Below, in pieces: positions 10,805-22,844 of a DNA stretch of 64,000 nt. Position numbers and translations under genes: made by a program. The first letter of the stretch is position 1; the number at the start of each line of letters is the position of its first letter. Source of the DNA: Cucumis sativus (lineage: Eukaryota; Streptophyta; Magnoliopsida; Cucurbitales; Cucurbitaceae). The notes beneath the pieces were generated by a model. It saw only the letters and a list, made by a program, of their open reading frames with translations. It was not told the DNA's origin and searched no databases. The stretch is taken from the NCBI RefSeq assembly GCF_000004075.3, contig NC_026657.2, forward strand, positions 10,044,001 to 10,108,000, read 5' to 3'.

Positions 10805-13800
10805 TTTCAGGTTCTATCCATTCTAAGAATATTTCATTTTCTGTTTTTAAAAGAAACGAAACTTTCCATTCGTAGAAATAAAGAGAGACATCTTTGTACC
10901 TAACCATGTATTGAAGAAGAAATGTTAAGACATTTATGCAGTTCGAGTGCAGTATTGACATTAGCCTATCATAGGAATGAAAAATGGTGTATAATCGTTT
11001 CCATCTCGGTGTTTTATGGTACCTAACCATTACTGAACTAATGGATAGGATATCCAAAGAAGCGATAGCCATCCATAGTGTGAAGACAATGCTCATGAGG
11101 CAATTGTCTGCCGTTTGTTGAAATGGGAGAGCCACATTTCATTGAAGGTTGGAAACTCCATTCTCTTTTCCAGTTTCTAAAATTTCTAACATTTCTCAGG
11201 AAAATTCGTGGGGGAAAAGTCTTTCATTCTTTCAGACCGTGTGGCGTGTTGAAGACCTTACACAAGAAAGACGACTATGAACACGCGTCAAGAATGGTAA
11301 ATGCCTTTGTCATATCTTTATTACTATAATAACTAACTAGAAGCTTCATACTTTGTCTTGTTTACATTAATATGAAATTCTTCCCCCTTTTTTAGTGGTT
11401 CTGGTTGAAAGATAGAAACAAATACATATATTCTATTCTGTGGTGGGAGTGGGGGTTTAGATGAGATGCTTTTAGTAAGGTAGTACCCATAATTTTTAAT
11501 CTTTATACTGCCTGGTGAAAACAAATAGTGGGTTCTTAGACTGAGCCGTCGAAAGTAAAAGGAAATGATTTAGAATTGAAAGCTTTTATCAATTTGGAAT
11601 CTTTAAGTTTGATTGCGGCCCTACCGCACGCATAGTGCCGCAATAGATATTAGACAGCTTTATTTATCATTATTAAAAAGAGGAAAAAGAAAACTAAGGT
11701 AAAGCTTCAATATAGGTTGAGGTTTGATATGTAGAGTAGATGTAATTATTGCAGATATTATAGTTTATTTTTATTCTAATGCCACTTTTATAGAACAGGG
11801 TGCTAATGTTACTTCTGTTTAACTCAATTATTATACCCATGGATGATGGCTTGGTATCTAAAATTTGATTTGAAGTTTTTGTTATTCTCACCTGATCAAT
11901 TTTTACTCAATGAATCCAATTGATAGAACGTTTGATTTTTTTTTTTTTTTTAATGTATTTGAAACACTAAGATGAGTGTGTTGCATTTCTTTTAATTATT
12001 ACCCACTCATAATTTTTATTGAAAATTTATAGGAAATATTTTTTAGTTCAATGAGTTGTAAAACATGTATAGTACAAAATAGGATTTTCAAGAAAAAATT
12101 ATGTTGAAGCTAAATATTTGTTAGAAATGTATGTTTTGGTAAAGCTTTCTCTCATTAATTTGTGCAAAACTCGTGTGTATAGGAATTTACAAGCTTGTGC
12201 AGCTTTTAACATAGTGTGTGTTTGTTATGATGAAATTAAATGTATAGAGTGAATATTAATACAATTTGACATTAATATGACTTGTCTAAGAGTATAAATT
12301 AATTTTTCCCAAGAAAATTTTATAATGACATTTTGAACGCATTTTCAAATATCATTGATTTTGATTGCTATGGTCTATTTGTGTCAGTTAGCATTATTTG
12401 TAAATATTTTAATAGTTTTTAGTGTAGCGCAAGATTAGGTTGTCATATCGTAAAACTTCTTTTATCATTTTTGTTTATGTTAACTTACTCTCTTCGTTAG
12501 CAAAAGTTTAAAGATCGTTTTTCTGTATGATATTTAACCTCTTGTTTAAAAAAGACAAACTAAAGATTTAATTTTAAAAATAAGTCATTTGAAAGAAGAA
12601 AAAATAATTAAAGCAGTTGATAACTCTTTTAAATTGTTGTTTCAAAACTGTATTTTAAAATTTTAAATAATTTATATCAATAAAGTGATCTTAAGACATG
12701 ATATTTTGTAAATGTGACGTTGATGTTACTAGCTAACAACGTTTATCGCTAATTAATGATATCAATCGTTTCAAAGAAAAATAATAATATCAATGATAAA
12801 CAGAATGGTAGGTAGGTATGGTAATTAAGTTTCTATTTGTTTTAATATTATCACAAAAGAAATATGTTAGAAAATATTTTGGTCCCTAAGTTTATATAGG
12901 ACGTAAGAACAACAGTTAAATTTCATAACTTAATATAGTCCTTATGCTTTAAAGAGTCCTTATGCTTTAAAGAGCATAAATTCATCCTTAAGCTTTAATA
13001 AACTAACACGTCTCTACTCCATATATTTTAGTTCATGTTGGAAAAGTATTATTGAGATTTGGTGGCATTCATAAACATGCAAATTGATTAAATGATAACT
13101 ATCAACTTTTGTACCATCAATTAAGTTTAAAATCGTTACTTAATAAAAAAAATTTGTAAAGACTAAATTGTTGTCAACTTCAAAATCTAGGTACGAGAAT
13201 GGTGCTCGTTAAACTTACACGATTAAATTGTTTCAACCTCGGAAATAAAGAATTTATATCCTGCCATCTAAAGTCTAGATATTAATGAGTAATTTTAAGA
13301 AATTTCAATTATAAGAAAACAATTTTAACTCTTTCAAGAAAGGAGAAATGTTTATGTGTTAATTTAAATAGTTTGGTGGGTATTGCACTTTTGTTTCCAC
13401 TTAGGCAATAATATTTTCATCACTGTTCTCATACAATTGAGACGAATTTTATATAAGTTTGATTCTTGTGCATCTCTATATATCATTAAGTAAAATTTCA
13501 ATCAGGTAAAGTTTGGTATCGTACTTGGAAGAAAACAAAATAGCTATTATACTATGTCATCTAACAATTTAATAGAAGTGAACATGATAATAGTTCAAAC
13601 GTTCAAAATTGAATGTTCCCTTCTCTTATACATGAGGACTTTAATGTTCATAGTTTATAAACATTCTTAATCAATTTATAGATATAAATAGATAAAAGGT
13701 TCTATAAACTCATAACCAAAACTTTCATAATAGATTGTTAACGATTTTAAAATTCAAAGACTACAATGGATACCTAATAATTGAATTAATTCAACTTTTA

Positions 13801-14350
13801 ATTCGGACTAAATCATTTCCTCCACATAAAAATCTTTAATCTTTAAATGTATAAAAGTTTAAAGAGAATTGTGTTGAAACCTAAAATTTATATATAAACA
13901 AAAAAATACTTTCGCAATTTCATTGATTTTATTTCTTTTCTTTTTGAAAAAATAACACGATCAATATGAACATAGCTTCCCTCCGAATTGACAGGGGTTT
14001 GATCTCAGTTTCATGAAAATAATAATTTTAAAAATAGTACGACCGACTTTGTAATTTCATAAAAAATAAAGGTTGAATATAGAAATAAAATAATAATTGT
14101 TAATATTATATTTATTGTTAAAAAAAAAGGGGAAAAACTACTTTCCCTTCCATCCTTCTTATTTATCCACTAAGCGATTCTTCCTCTTTTGGTGTTTGCT
14201 CTCACGGCTCTTTCTTCATCCTCTTCCTCCAATCAATAATGCCTTTCTCCGATTCAATTTCTTAATTCTCTCAAATCCCTCATTCAATTAATTTCCCTTT
14301 TCAGTTTCCATTTTCGAACATTAGGGTTCTCTTCCGATTCCTGTGTTTCT
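10805..14350. other. Gene-free AT-rich intergenic DNA
   Basis: The first few hundred bases are probably the 3' UTR of the 258-aa protein gene. Both strands of 10.7-11.3 kb have moderately long open frames but no recognisable domain, splice continuation or composition bias. Beyond about 11.9 kb the DNA is strongly AT-rich. Around 12.88-13.29 kb, phrases such as 'ggtccctaagtttat' recur, which fits a decayed interspersed repeat. No RNA gene seen. Confidence 0.55.
12939..12974 (+). repeat. Perfect 18-bp tandem duplication
   Basis: The 18-mer TCCTTATGCTTTAAAGAG occurs twice in a row without mismatch (12939-12956 and 12957-12974), a recent slippage event inside a decayed interspersed repeat. Confidence 0.85.
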
Positions 14351-14616
14351 GTTTTGTTTGTTTGTTTGTTTGTTTGCACAAACCAATTTCCTTTGATTCC
14401 TTTATGATTTCCCATTCTCGTCCTCTGAACTCCAACCCCATCAAGATTTCGATTCCTTTTGAAATTCGTCCCTCGTTTTTCACTAGAGCATCTTCGATTT
14501 CCCTATCGATTTGGGTTCTAACCCTTGTTTTTATTGTTGTTGGTGGTGTTTCTCCCGCCCCTTCAAAACCTATTGCAAGTTTGAAGAACGAGTTCGAAAT
14601 CAACTCCACCACCGCC

Positions 14617-15126
14617 ATGAAGGTCCACCCACTGCCGAGGAAGCGCAATATCGCCGTTCGGAATAACACCACTTTGAGAAACTCTCTTGAAGATCAATCC
14701 CTTTTGAACAATCACAAGAAACTCAGGCGGTTACCACATATCTTCAGTCGGGTCCTTGAACTTCCGTTTCGATCTGATGCGGATGTTTTGGTAGAGGAAA
14801 ATCCAGATTGTTTCCGATTCATTGCTGAAACTGATGGTAACATTAGCGATGGAGTTAGAGCTCATGCTGTGGAAATCCATCCTGGGGTTATTAAGATCGT
14901 TGTTCGTGAAAATGAATCGTTGGAAATGTCAATAGATGAACTTGAATTGGATATGTGGAGGTTTCGACTACCGGAGACGACACGTCCGGAGCTTGCGAGT
15001 GCGGCCTTTGTTGATGGAGAGCTTATTGTCACTGTTCCAAAAGGGAATGATGAAGGGAATTCTGATGATGGTGGAGGAGATATCTTCAGAGATGAAATGG
15101 AAGGTCGGCTTGTTCTTGTACAGTAA
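14617..15126 (+). CDS. HSP20-like (alpha-crystallin-fold) protein, 169 aa
   Basis: A single exon from an ATG in excellent context (ACCGCCATGAAG) gives MKVHPLPRKRNI and then an alpha-crystallin-like core at about residues 48-140. The core includes LPHIFSRVLELPF, MWRFRLPE (cf. the FRLPE strand of small heat-shock proteins) and GELIVTVPKG (cf. the G-x-L-x-V-x-V-P-K strand). The tail is acidic and glycine-rich (NDEGNSDDGGGD). The classical C-terminal I-x-I/V anchor is not evident, so it is an atypical HSP20-like protein resembling At5g02480/At4g14830 rather than a canonical stress sHSP. Its job is unknown; chaperone activity is a family inference. The frame stays open upstream to an ATG at 14404, which would add 71 residues including a hydrophobic stretch (SLSIWVLTLVFIVVGGV). 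I think that part is 5' UTR, but it deserves a check. Confidence 0.78.
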   Translation: MKVHPLPRKRNIAVRNNTTLRNSLEDQSLLNNHKKLRRLPHIFSRVLELPFRSDADVLVEENPDCFRFIAETDGNISDGVRAHAVEIHPGVIKIVVRENESLEMSIDELELDMWRFRLPETTRPELASAAFVDGELIVTVPKGNDEGNSDDGGGDIFRDEMEGRLVLVQ

Positions 15127-18100
15127 ATTGAATACTTTCTCTCTTTTTTCTTTTTGGTTTTTGTACTAACTGTTGGAAATTTCGTTGTTCATCATTATAT
15201 AATGTTGTTCCAGATTTCCTGTTAGTTTCCCATTGTTGAATTCGTTGATCCATTAGTTTAAAAGAAATTTAGAAAGAAAAACCAAATTGCTTCTTATCTG
15301 AATCATATCCATCTCAAACATAAAACTTGATAACATAATACTCAATTCTGAAACATTGATCCTTTTTCTAATGGTAATCTGCTTTAGGAAATTTATGGTA
15401 TTTTGTGTATGCAATTTGAAGTTTGAACTCTCTTTTCTTCCCAAATCATTACAACTTAGGGTGTTCTCTGGTTGGTCACAGTCGTTTTCGACCAAACCAA
15501 CTAGTCAGTTCAATAAATCTTCAAAATGTTATCTTCTCCGTAGTCGATCGCAGTTTTCGATCTATCATGCTGCATCTGTTATCTGCTATGTTCTTAAACC
15601 GTCACTACTCCCCAATTATGTTCTTAAAATAGAATCTATATTTCAAATATGGAATTTTTCCTTTTAGGCTAAGGTTGATATCAGAATCCTTATCTGTAAG
15701 CTTGAATGAAAAACTTTGATAGTTTTCCATACCTTTCCCTTTTGCTTTCGTTTCTTAATTGCTAATATACAGTTTTGAGATTTTGGTTGTGAATGTATTT
15801 CTTGAATGGTTTAGCCATTTTGTAGAAATCGTTTTCTTTTCTTTTGGGTGTACCTCAAACACTTGTCCTTCTCTGTGGTTTGGAAAGTATTCCTTCTCTC
15901 TTTGTCTATCCATGGGTCCTATGTGTGGCCATATGTGCTTCCTTACTTTATGTATTTAAAACATATAATTTGGCACTTTTCATGCTACCCAAAACACAAA
16001 ATAAAACCTTATTTTATGCCTTATTTTCCTCACATCTGCCACGATTTAGTTGCCAAATTCTTATTCCTAAATCCTAACTGCTTTGCCTATTCTCATTCCT
16101 TAGATCTCTCCCTTTTTTCCTTTTCATTGTTGACTTGTTCGAGCAATGCCCTACCTTCTCATTATCTTTGATAATCCTTTTTAATCTTTCCCATGGGTCA
16201 CGTTTGGTGTTGATTTATTCTAGCTGCTCATGATTCTTTTTTTTTTTTTTTTTTTTTTTTTGTTCAACATGGGTGGAGAAATTCGGAACATCTACCGTAT
16301 TGATCAAATGGTGCATGTCTAAACTTAGTGAACTGTGATTAGGTTGGTAGTAAGAAAACTCTTTCGTCCTTAAAAATATATAACAATTAAATATCGGGGT
16401 CCTAGTATATTCTGCAGTAATTCAATGATATGAAATACCTTTATTGAATTTTTGATTGCTTATGCACTCTTCTGTTCAACTCATGAGAGGTATCAATCCA
16501 AGTAGTTTGTATATTGATGATTAAATTATAAAATTCCAAACTAATTGCTTGATTGTTAATCCCATTTATATATGCCTACAAATTACATTATCCGGTAATC
16601 CTATTGTTGAATTTCCACAACATGAATTTTCAATTGAAATACAAATCTATGAAATGATTACATTACTATGACACTTCTGCACAGTTTTGACTCCCTCACA
16701 AAATAGATTGGTGTGAAATTGGAGAAATTTGTCTTACTTTGACATAATATATAGATTATATATATTATATATGAAGAAAAAAATTACAGTGACATAATAT
16801 ATAGATTATATATATATTATATGTGAAGAAAAAAATTACAGTGAAGTTGAATTCCATGTAGCTGACCATGTGAATCAGGCATTCATCTAAAGTTCCATCA
16901 TTTTATTGGCTTTTCGACTTGGAATGATTGCATCGCAGTGGCCTACAGCTACAATCATCCTCTCATATTATAATGACTAATTATTATGATGTAAAATGTT
17001 GGTTTAACGTAAAGGTAAATTCCTTTTTCTACCCCTCAAAATAAATATATAAAAATTGGTGATAAGAAAATGAAAAAAAAAAAAAATCACATTTATGATT
17101 TTTAGAACTGTATAGTCTGATTGGGTTTTCGGATTTAAGATGAACTTTACAAGTTCATATTTATGCCATGAAATCATATCAACACATAATCTCAAATATT
17201 TGGATTATACAAATCTAATTTGTGACAAACAGAAACACACCATTGAATATCTTGGCAAAGCCCACTTATCTGATGACGATCATTTTCCGTTATGAATAAA
17301 AATGGGAAGAGATTTAAGCAAAATAAGGGATTTCACATGCAAGGAAGAGGGAGAGAAATAAATGCCAAGAACAAATCCATTTTCGATTAAACGGCTAAAA
17401 AGATGAACTTGACAAGCTAATAACATCCAAAACTCGCATTATCACTATGGTCTCAAAGAGAAAGTACAAAATACATTCGTAAGGATAGAAAAGCCAAGAT
17501 GACAAAGAAAGGAGCCGACCTTTTTTGTCGTGAACACAATCACACGTCAACAGTAGGTGCAACAATCATCTTCATCATCATCATCCTGATGAAGAAAATG
17601 GCGGTTTCACTGCATTCCACGAAGCTTCCTTTCTATGTAATAAGTGGGATTATGTCTTCTTCTTCTTTTCCCGTTTCAAATATGTTCTGATTTTAGCAAA
17701 ATGTAATCAAGAGAAGTTACCTCTCTTCTGCATGTAGTTATAAGAAATCTGAACCAGACTGGATCCCCTACACTAAGCTCCACAGAAGTCATGGAAAGCA
17801 ACCAATGGGAACGTAGAAGTTTAGCTGAGAAAAGTTCCAATGTTCACAAGAATTCAAAACATAAATAATCATTTCCTGAGAGAGTTGAAGAGGCAAAGAT
17901 TTAAGTATATATCTTCAAACAATGCTCGTTTCTAACTCTCACTTGCTAATACATTCAATATATAAGTAACAAAGACAACAAATAGGAGTAAGCTCACAGT
18001 TTGGTCAGTAGAGTATAAAATCCATGGTGTTGATAATTTGATATGAAGGCCTACCGTGAAAACTCGTTGCTGAGGGTTAGTTTCCAATTGACCAAAATAT

Positions 18101-18314
18101 CTCTACTCTACATTCCTTCTGGCAACTCCACAACGGTATAGGTTCAGTCTTTGCTTTCTGAATCCAGATATCCTCAAAAACCGAGTAAAACCTCGATATC
18201 ATAGACTCAGCCTCGTGTGAAGCCATATGATACACAGTAAAAAATACAAAAACTCACATAAGAGCTAAATGAACCAAGCAAGTTCAGTGAAATTTTGTGA
18301 GACATCGTATTTTT
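15127..18314. other. Intergenic DNA between two convergent genes
   Basis: This stretch holds the 3' UTR of the HSP20-like gene at its left end and that of the minus-strand zinc-finger gene at its right end. T-rich open frames at 15.36-16.17 kb look like chance. A T homopolymer of about 24 bases lies near 16238-16261. Minus-strand sequence near 17.5-17.65 kb is less AT-rich, but I could not assign it to an exon. Confidence 0.5.
16741..16842 (+). repeat. Tandem duplication of a ~50-bp AT-rich unit
   Basis: Two adjacent copies (16741-16790 and 16791-16842) begin GACATAATATATAGATTATA and end GAAGAAAAAAATTACAGT. They differ mainly by two bases in the TA run, so the duplication is recent. Confidence 0.85.
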
Positions 18315-21300
18315 TCACTTCCGTATCTCTATTTCAACATCCAAATCGAAGTCCTCCTTGAGGATATCTTTCGGAGTCATTCCAAATCCATCAGCAATCT
18401 TTTCCATTCTCTTCAGTCTCTTTACTTCTCGTTTTATTTGGTCCACTCTGTTTGATACGGCATTTTGTCCCGTTGATGGTGCTTGATGTCTGAGTTCAGT
18501 TTGCTCCTTTTCAAGTTGCTGAAAGAGGTTATGTAGATAATTTTTATGTAATAGAAGCTTTTCTTCTGCTAAATTATACTCGAACTCCTGTGATCTTTTC
18601 AGTCCATGCAAAACCTGATCAATTTCGTCTTCAAGTTTTAAGGACTCGATCCAATGATCAAAAGGGGTGGACATAGTCCATTCTGAGCTTATAAGGGAGT
18701 CTGAAGTTTCATGAGAACTTTCTGTAGAATCAGCAGTATCAGGTGCATCTGTGCATAAAATACAAAATCATTTCTTTCACAAAATACAAAATCATCTCTT
18801 TTTCTTGTTTTGAGAGTATACTTATCATTCTTTTAACGAGCAAGAGTATGAAAAATCGATGGTCTAAATGGCTGTTGAACATACTAAATATTTGGCTGGT
18901 TATACAACTAACCACTTAGAGACATTGTTCCTAAGACAGATTTGTTCGAGTATGTAGAATCAGACCCTATATTCAAATGATGAAATCTTTCTCCATAGTT
19001 ATCAATGATGGGACTTGACGAAAAAATAATTACCAGTGCAATTAGCTGAGACCCTAATGGATGGTATTACAATTTCTCATGCTTATACGGTTGTGAGAAC
19101 TTATCCATGCTATTGGATTTGAAGAAAAATTACCAGTGCAATTTGCTGAGCTATCTTCCTCCATCTTCCAAATCTTTTCCAAGCAAGTCCCAGTTTTAAT
19201 CTGAAGCAAGCATTCAAAGTCAAATAGTATGGAAAAGTCCCAGAGCAGCATAGGATATTGCAATATTTAGTATTTGTAGAAAATACCAGTTTTACCTTCT
19301 CAATGCTCAGTTCAATGTGTCTTAACAACTCCTTTGCTCTCATTTTGTGCGAACCACGCAAAATACATAAACCAAGGTTTAAGATCTCCTCAACATCATC
19401 TTGGCAGTCAGCTGATTGGCATGACTGCAAAAATCTTTCTACATGTGATACCAAATCCGTTCTGGCATCACAACGTCGACAATAATACTCAGCATCCAGT
19501 CCAATGCTTCCTCCAACTGTCCCAGCTGTATACGATTTAAGACCACATTTTATATGAGAAAGATGTCCACAAATATATCCATCACCCACCACTGCTTTAC
19601 ATTTTATGTAGCTATAACTTTCCACGGTCGTGTCTATAATCTTGCAGCAAAGTATACAGCAGCAATCACGGCAAAAGCGAGATTCACTGCAGCAAATACC
19701 ACAAGACATGGATTTGGATGAAGATGGATTTTCAGAAACAGATAAACTATAACAGTTCTTATTTCCAGCCTTGCAACCCACTTTATCATTCTGGGACGCA
19801 GATGCGGAGCATTCCTCTATCTTTTTTGAGGGTAGAGAGCATGGAATGTGTTTTACCCGAGTACCTAAATAAGATCAACTGTAAATTAAGGATCTCTAAA
19901 AATAGTAGAATGATTACTATGAAAGCAATAAAAAAGGTTACCCAATCAATAAAAATACGATGTGACCTAACATGCACATACACACATGCTGACTTTATAT
20001 TAAATGATAAAGAAATTATTATATACAGCGATGCTTTTGACAACATGACAGTAGAACTTCAGTGAGTCCCCTTTGAGGTCCAGCCACTTGGTTTCATCTA
20101 AACTTCCAAAATTTCAGAGTTCTAACCTGTAAACCTTGTTAGCCATTGGCCCAACAAAAATGAAAAGGCCAACGAATAAGGCCTAAGTTCTGATAAGCAA
20201 CGAAGGGAAAGACAATAAAATCAGAGACATGGGAACTAAACTGGAACGAAAATACTAGGTGCTGATCCTATCCAAAGTATTTATCTTGTATGTGGGAGTG
20301 TATCATGTATAGACTACCTGTAACAATAAACTTAAATATAATGCAACATAAATTCAATATTACATAATCATCAGATACTTGTCATTTAAGACAACCAATT
20401 ACAACAATAGAAATATTTCACCTAAAATAGGCATTTCACTTCAACCAACAGAAGTCATTTCAGATACAAGAGGCTAGACGAGAATGCTATAACTGAGATA
20501 AATAATAAAGTTAGTGAAGCTACAAGAGCTAAGGGCCTGTTTGGTACAGAATCTTCAAACCAAAATTTGAAAATTATGGATTCAATGAAAATATTTTCTG
20601 ATGTGTTTGGTGACAGATTCAAAAATTGGATTAAGATTTTAAAAAATGTTTAAATGTGTTTCATACTATATATTCATAAATCCTAAATCTAGTCTTACTT
20701 ATCCACTAAGATTAGTTGACAATAAACTATTATTAATTTATTTATGAATATAATTTAGGGTTAAAAATTGGTTAAATTGCAATTTTAGTCCCTATTGTTG
20801 AGAGAAGGTTAAAGTTTAGCCTAGATTCCGATAAAACTCCATATATAGTCCTTATCATTTGACAACCTTCATAGATAATCCCTACAAACGAGACTATTTT
20901 ATGTGATTTTAGTAAATTAAAAGGACTAAATTCTAGTTATAAACCATAGAGACTAAATTCTATCCTTTTAAAACTACATGGACCAAATTTGTAATGTAAC
21001 CTAAAAATTTATATAATTATTATTTTGCATTATTATATAATTTATAATACATTACATAGTACATATTATATTGAAAAAATGAATTGAGTTTATAACCTTA
21101 CATATTGTATTTCTAAATATTTTTATGTATTTAATATCTTGTCAAAATGTAAAATTCAAATTCTAGATACAATGAAAACATAAAAAAGTTGTTTTCAGAA
21201 TTTACACTCTTTGGATCACAAAATCCGAAAACAGTTTTCAGAAACAGAATTTGGATTGTCCGTCAAGTGTATATCTGTTGAACTCAGTGAATCTGAAAAT

Positions 21301-21775
21301 ATAAAACATAATCTGAATTCACTGCCAAACAGACTCTCTGGTATGAGATGAGAAGAGACTGATCGAATATATTAAGCTAACCTTGGGCTGAAGATGACTT
21401 TTTTGCTGGTATCTTCCAACTGAATGAAGCAAAAAAAGCCTCAACGTCTGCATTAGGGAACTCAGACTGGATATATCTTTCAACTGAAAGCTTGCTTGCA
21501 AAACTTTGCCCTTTACGAGCTGAGTTTTCGGACGCGCTAATACCACGAGGAGAATAAAGGTACCTATCCAGAAAATGGCCAGTTATAGCAACTCTCTTCC
21601 CCACCCTCCAACTCCAGTTATCACCAGGATTGGGCCAATTTTCAGGAGCATATGGCAAGCCCTCCCCAGATTCATCTTGAGAAACTGGTCTAAGAATCAG
21701 CTCATTTTTATTCACCCCGGATGAACAGCCATTTGTATCCTCAAGAACTTCTGTCTTCGCGGGATTCCCCGACAT
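18315..21775 (-). CDS. DUF7081 / Oberon-type PHD-like zinc-finger protein (487 aa, 4 exons)
   Basis: Minus-strand exons 21775-21382, 19864-19296, 19200-19134 and 18748-18315 join in frame (phases 1, 0, 1) to 487 residues. Residues 40-130 carry the plant-specific block YAPENWPNPGDNWSWRVGKR and LDRYLYSPRGI (DUF7081-like). Residues about 186-275 are a cysteine cluster, CGICC...FCRDCCCILCC...CGHLSHIKC...DAEYYCRRCDARTDL, typical of the Oberon-class PHD finger. The C-terminal part from about residue 285 is helical and charged, with a probable coiled coil (KLEDEIDQVLHGLKRSQE to KREVKRLKRMEKI). Oberon-like proteins act in the nucleus in chromatin and meristem regulation; this member's function is not known to me. 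Intron 1 is 1.5 kb and holds a MITE. The donor of exon 3 is duplicated in the following intron. The 5' UTR probably extends to about 22.7 kb. Confidence 0.85.
20533..21334. mobile_element. Non-autonomous DNA transposon (hAT-like MITE) in intron 1
   Basis: The left end reads GGGCCTGTTTGGTACAGAATC. The right end, reverse-complemented, reads GAGTCTGTTTGGCAGTGAATTC, giving imperfect terminal inverted repeats of about 20 bases. Subterminal parts also pair (CAGATTC/GAATCTG motifs). The interior codes for nothing and includes at about 20770-21005 a second repeat of the 'ttttagtccctat...ggaccaaatttgtaat' type, apparently nested. No 8-bp target duplication is obvious, so superfamily assignment is tentative. 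Confidence 0.6.
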
Positions 21776-22439
21776 CTAAAATGGTAGACAAACCAACGAA
21801 CCTATAAGCATAGGCAATACATTTTCTCCCCCAATGAACATAAACATAGGCAATGCTATTAACATTCATTATTAGAAACTACCAACTGATGAGGCAAAAC
21901 CAATCAGATAGCTCCCAACTCTCATGATCAGGTTCCACGACAAACAGAAGGTATTGGGAGGGGTGGAGAGAACAAAAAAAAAAACAAAGAAAGTTGTAGG
22001 AATGTGATACCTGAGAATTGGAAGACGGTGTTCGACAGGTAGGAATGAAATTTATAAAAAAAAAAAACTTACAAGATCTGTTTATATTTTTACAAAACGA
22101 TTTAACTCATATAGTTATCATAAATTTAATAGATTAGTTCACACTTCACAATTATTAATTTTTTTATAAAAAAAATGAATTCTTGAAACTAAAATAAATA
22201 GATAAACTAAACGTATCTAACTTGAAATTAATTATTTATAATCCCATTTATTGGTTCCGAGTTAGAATACCCAAGCAATGCTCATTAGTAACTAGCAGGT
22301 GCTACCGATTTCCAATAATGACCAAGAAACATAAGAAATGAGAAATCCTAAATAGTCTTTCCACCCCTAGTTCTCCAAAAAAGGGATTTGCTAAGTAACA
22401 AATATCGACCATATCAAAAACCTCACCTCGAAGAATTCA

Positions 22440-22840
22440 ACAAGGCATCCAGAGAACTTTAGGGTTTGGTCTGTCCAGTAGTGTGGTGTGATAATCTGCA
22501 AAAAAGCGGAGTTAGGAAATGAACAACAGAAATGGGTGAAGCGGGAAGTGAATCATGATTGAAATGTAAGAGAATCGTAAGGAAACAGTACTTACATTGT
22601 AGAGAAATATTAAATAAATGAGAAAATAGAGAGATTAAGGAGATTAAATTTTTCGCGGGAATGAGAAAAATGAAGAAGAAGGAAGAAGAAGGAAGAAGAA
22701 TAAGAAGAACAAACGAACGAACACCGAAGCATTGTAAATTGAGTAAAAAGGTTCCACGCCGCACAACCGAAAGCCTTTGATGGACCGCCGAGGGACTGGA
22801 CCGAAAGGCCCAATACCGATAGGTCCAACCGATCAACGGT
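22440..22840 (-). promoter_or_regulatory. Probable promoter and 5' leader of the zinc-finger gene
   Basis: About 0.7-1 kb upstream of the ATG at 21775 the DNA becomes purine-rich on the plus strand (CT-rich on the minus strand) at 22660-22700. It contains AGGCCCAATA near 22807, a site II-like box. This fits the start region of a minus-strand transcript whose leader is interrupted by an intron. Exact start and splice sites cannot be fixed here. Confidence 0.35.
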
Positions 22841-22844
22841 TCTT

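Noticed and set aside
10707-11135. 142-codon minus-strand frame over the last exon of the 258-aa gene
   Set aside because: It is antisense to a real exon and then runs through its 3' UTR; no independent evidence.
14301-14672. 123-codon minus-strand frame
   Set aside because: It overlaps the leader and start of the HSP20-like gene on the opposite strand and has no family resemblance.
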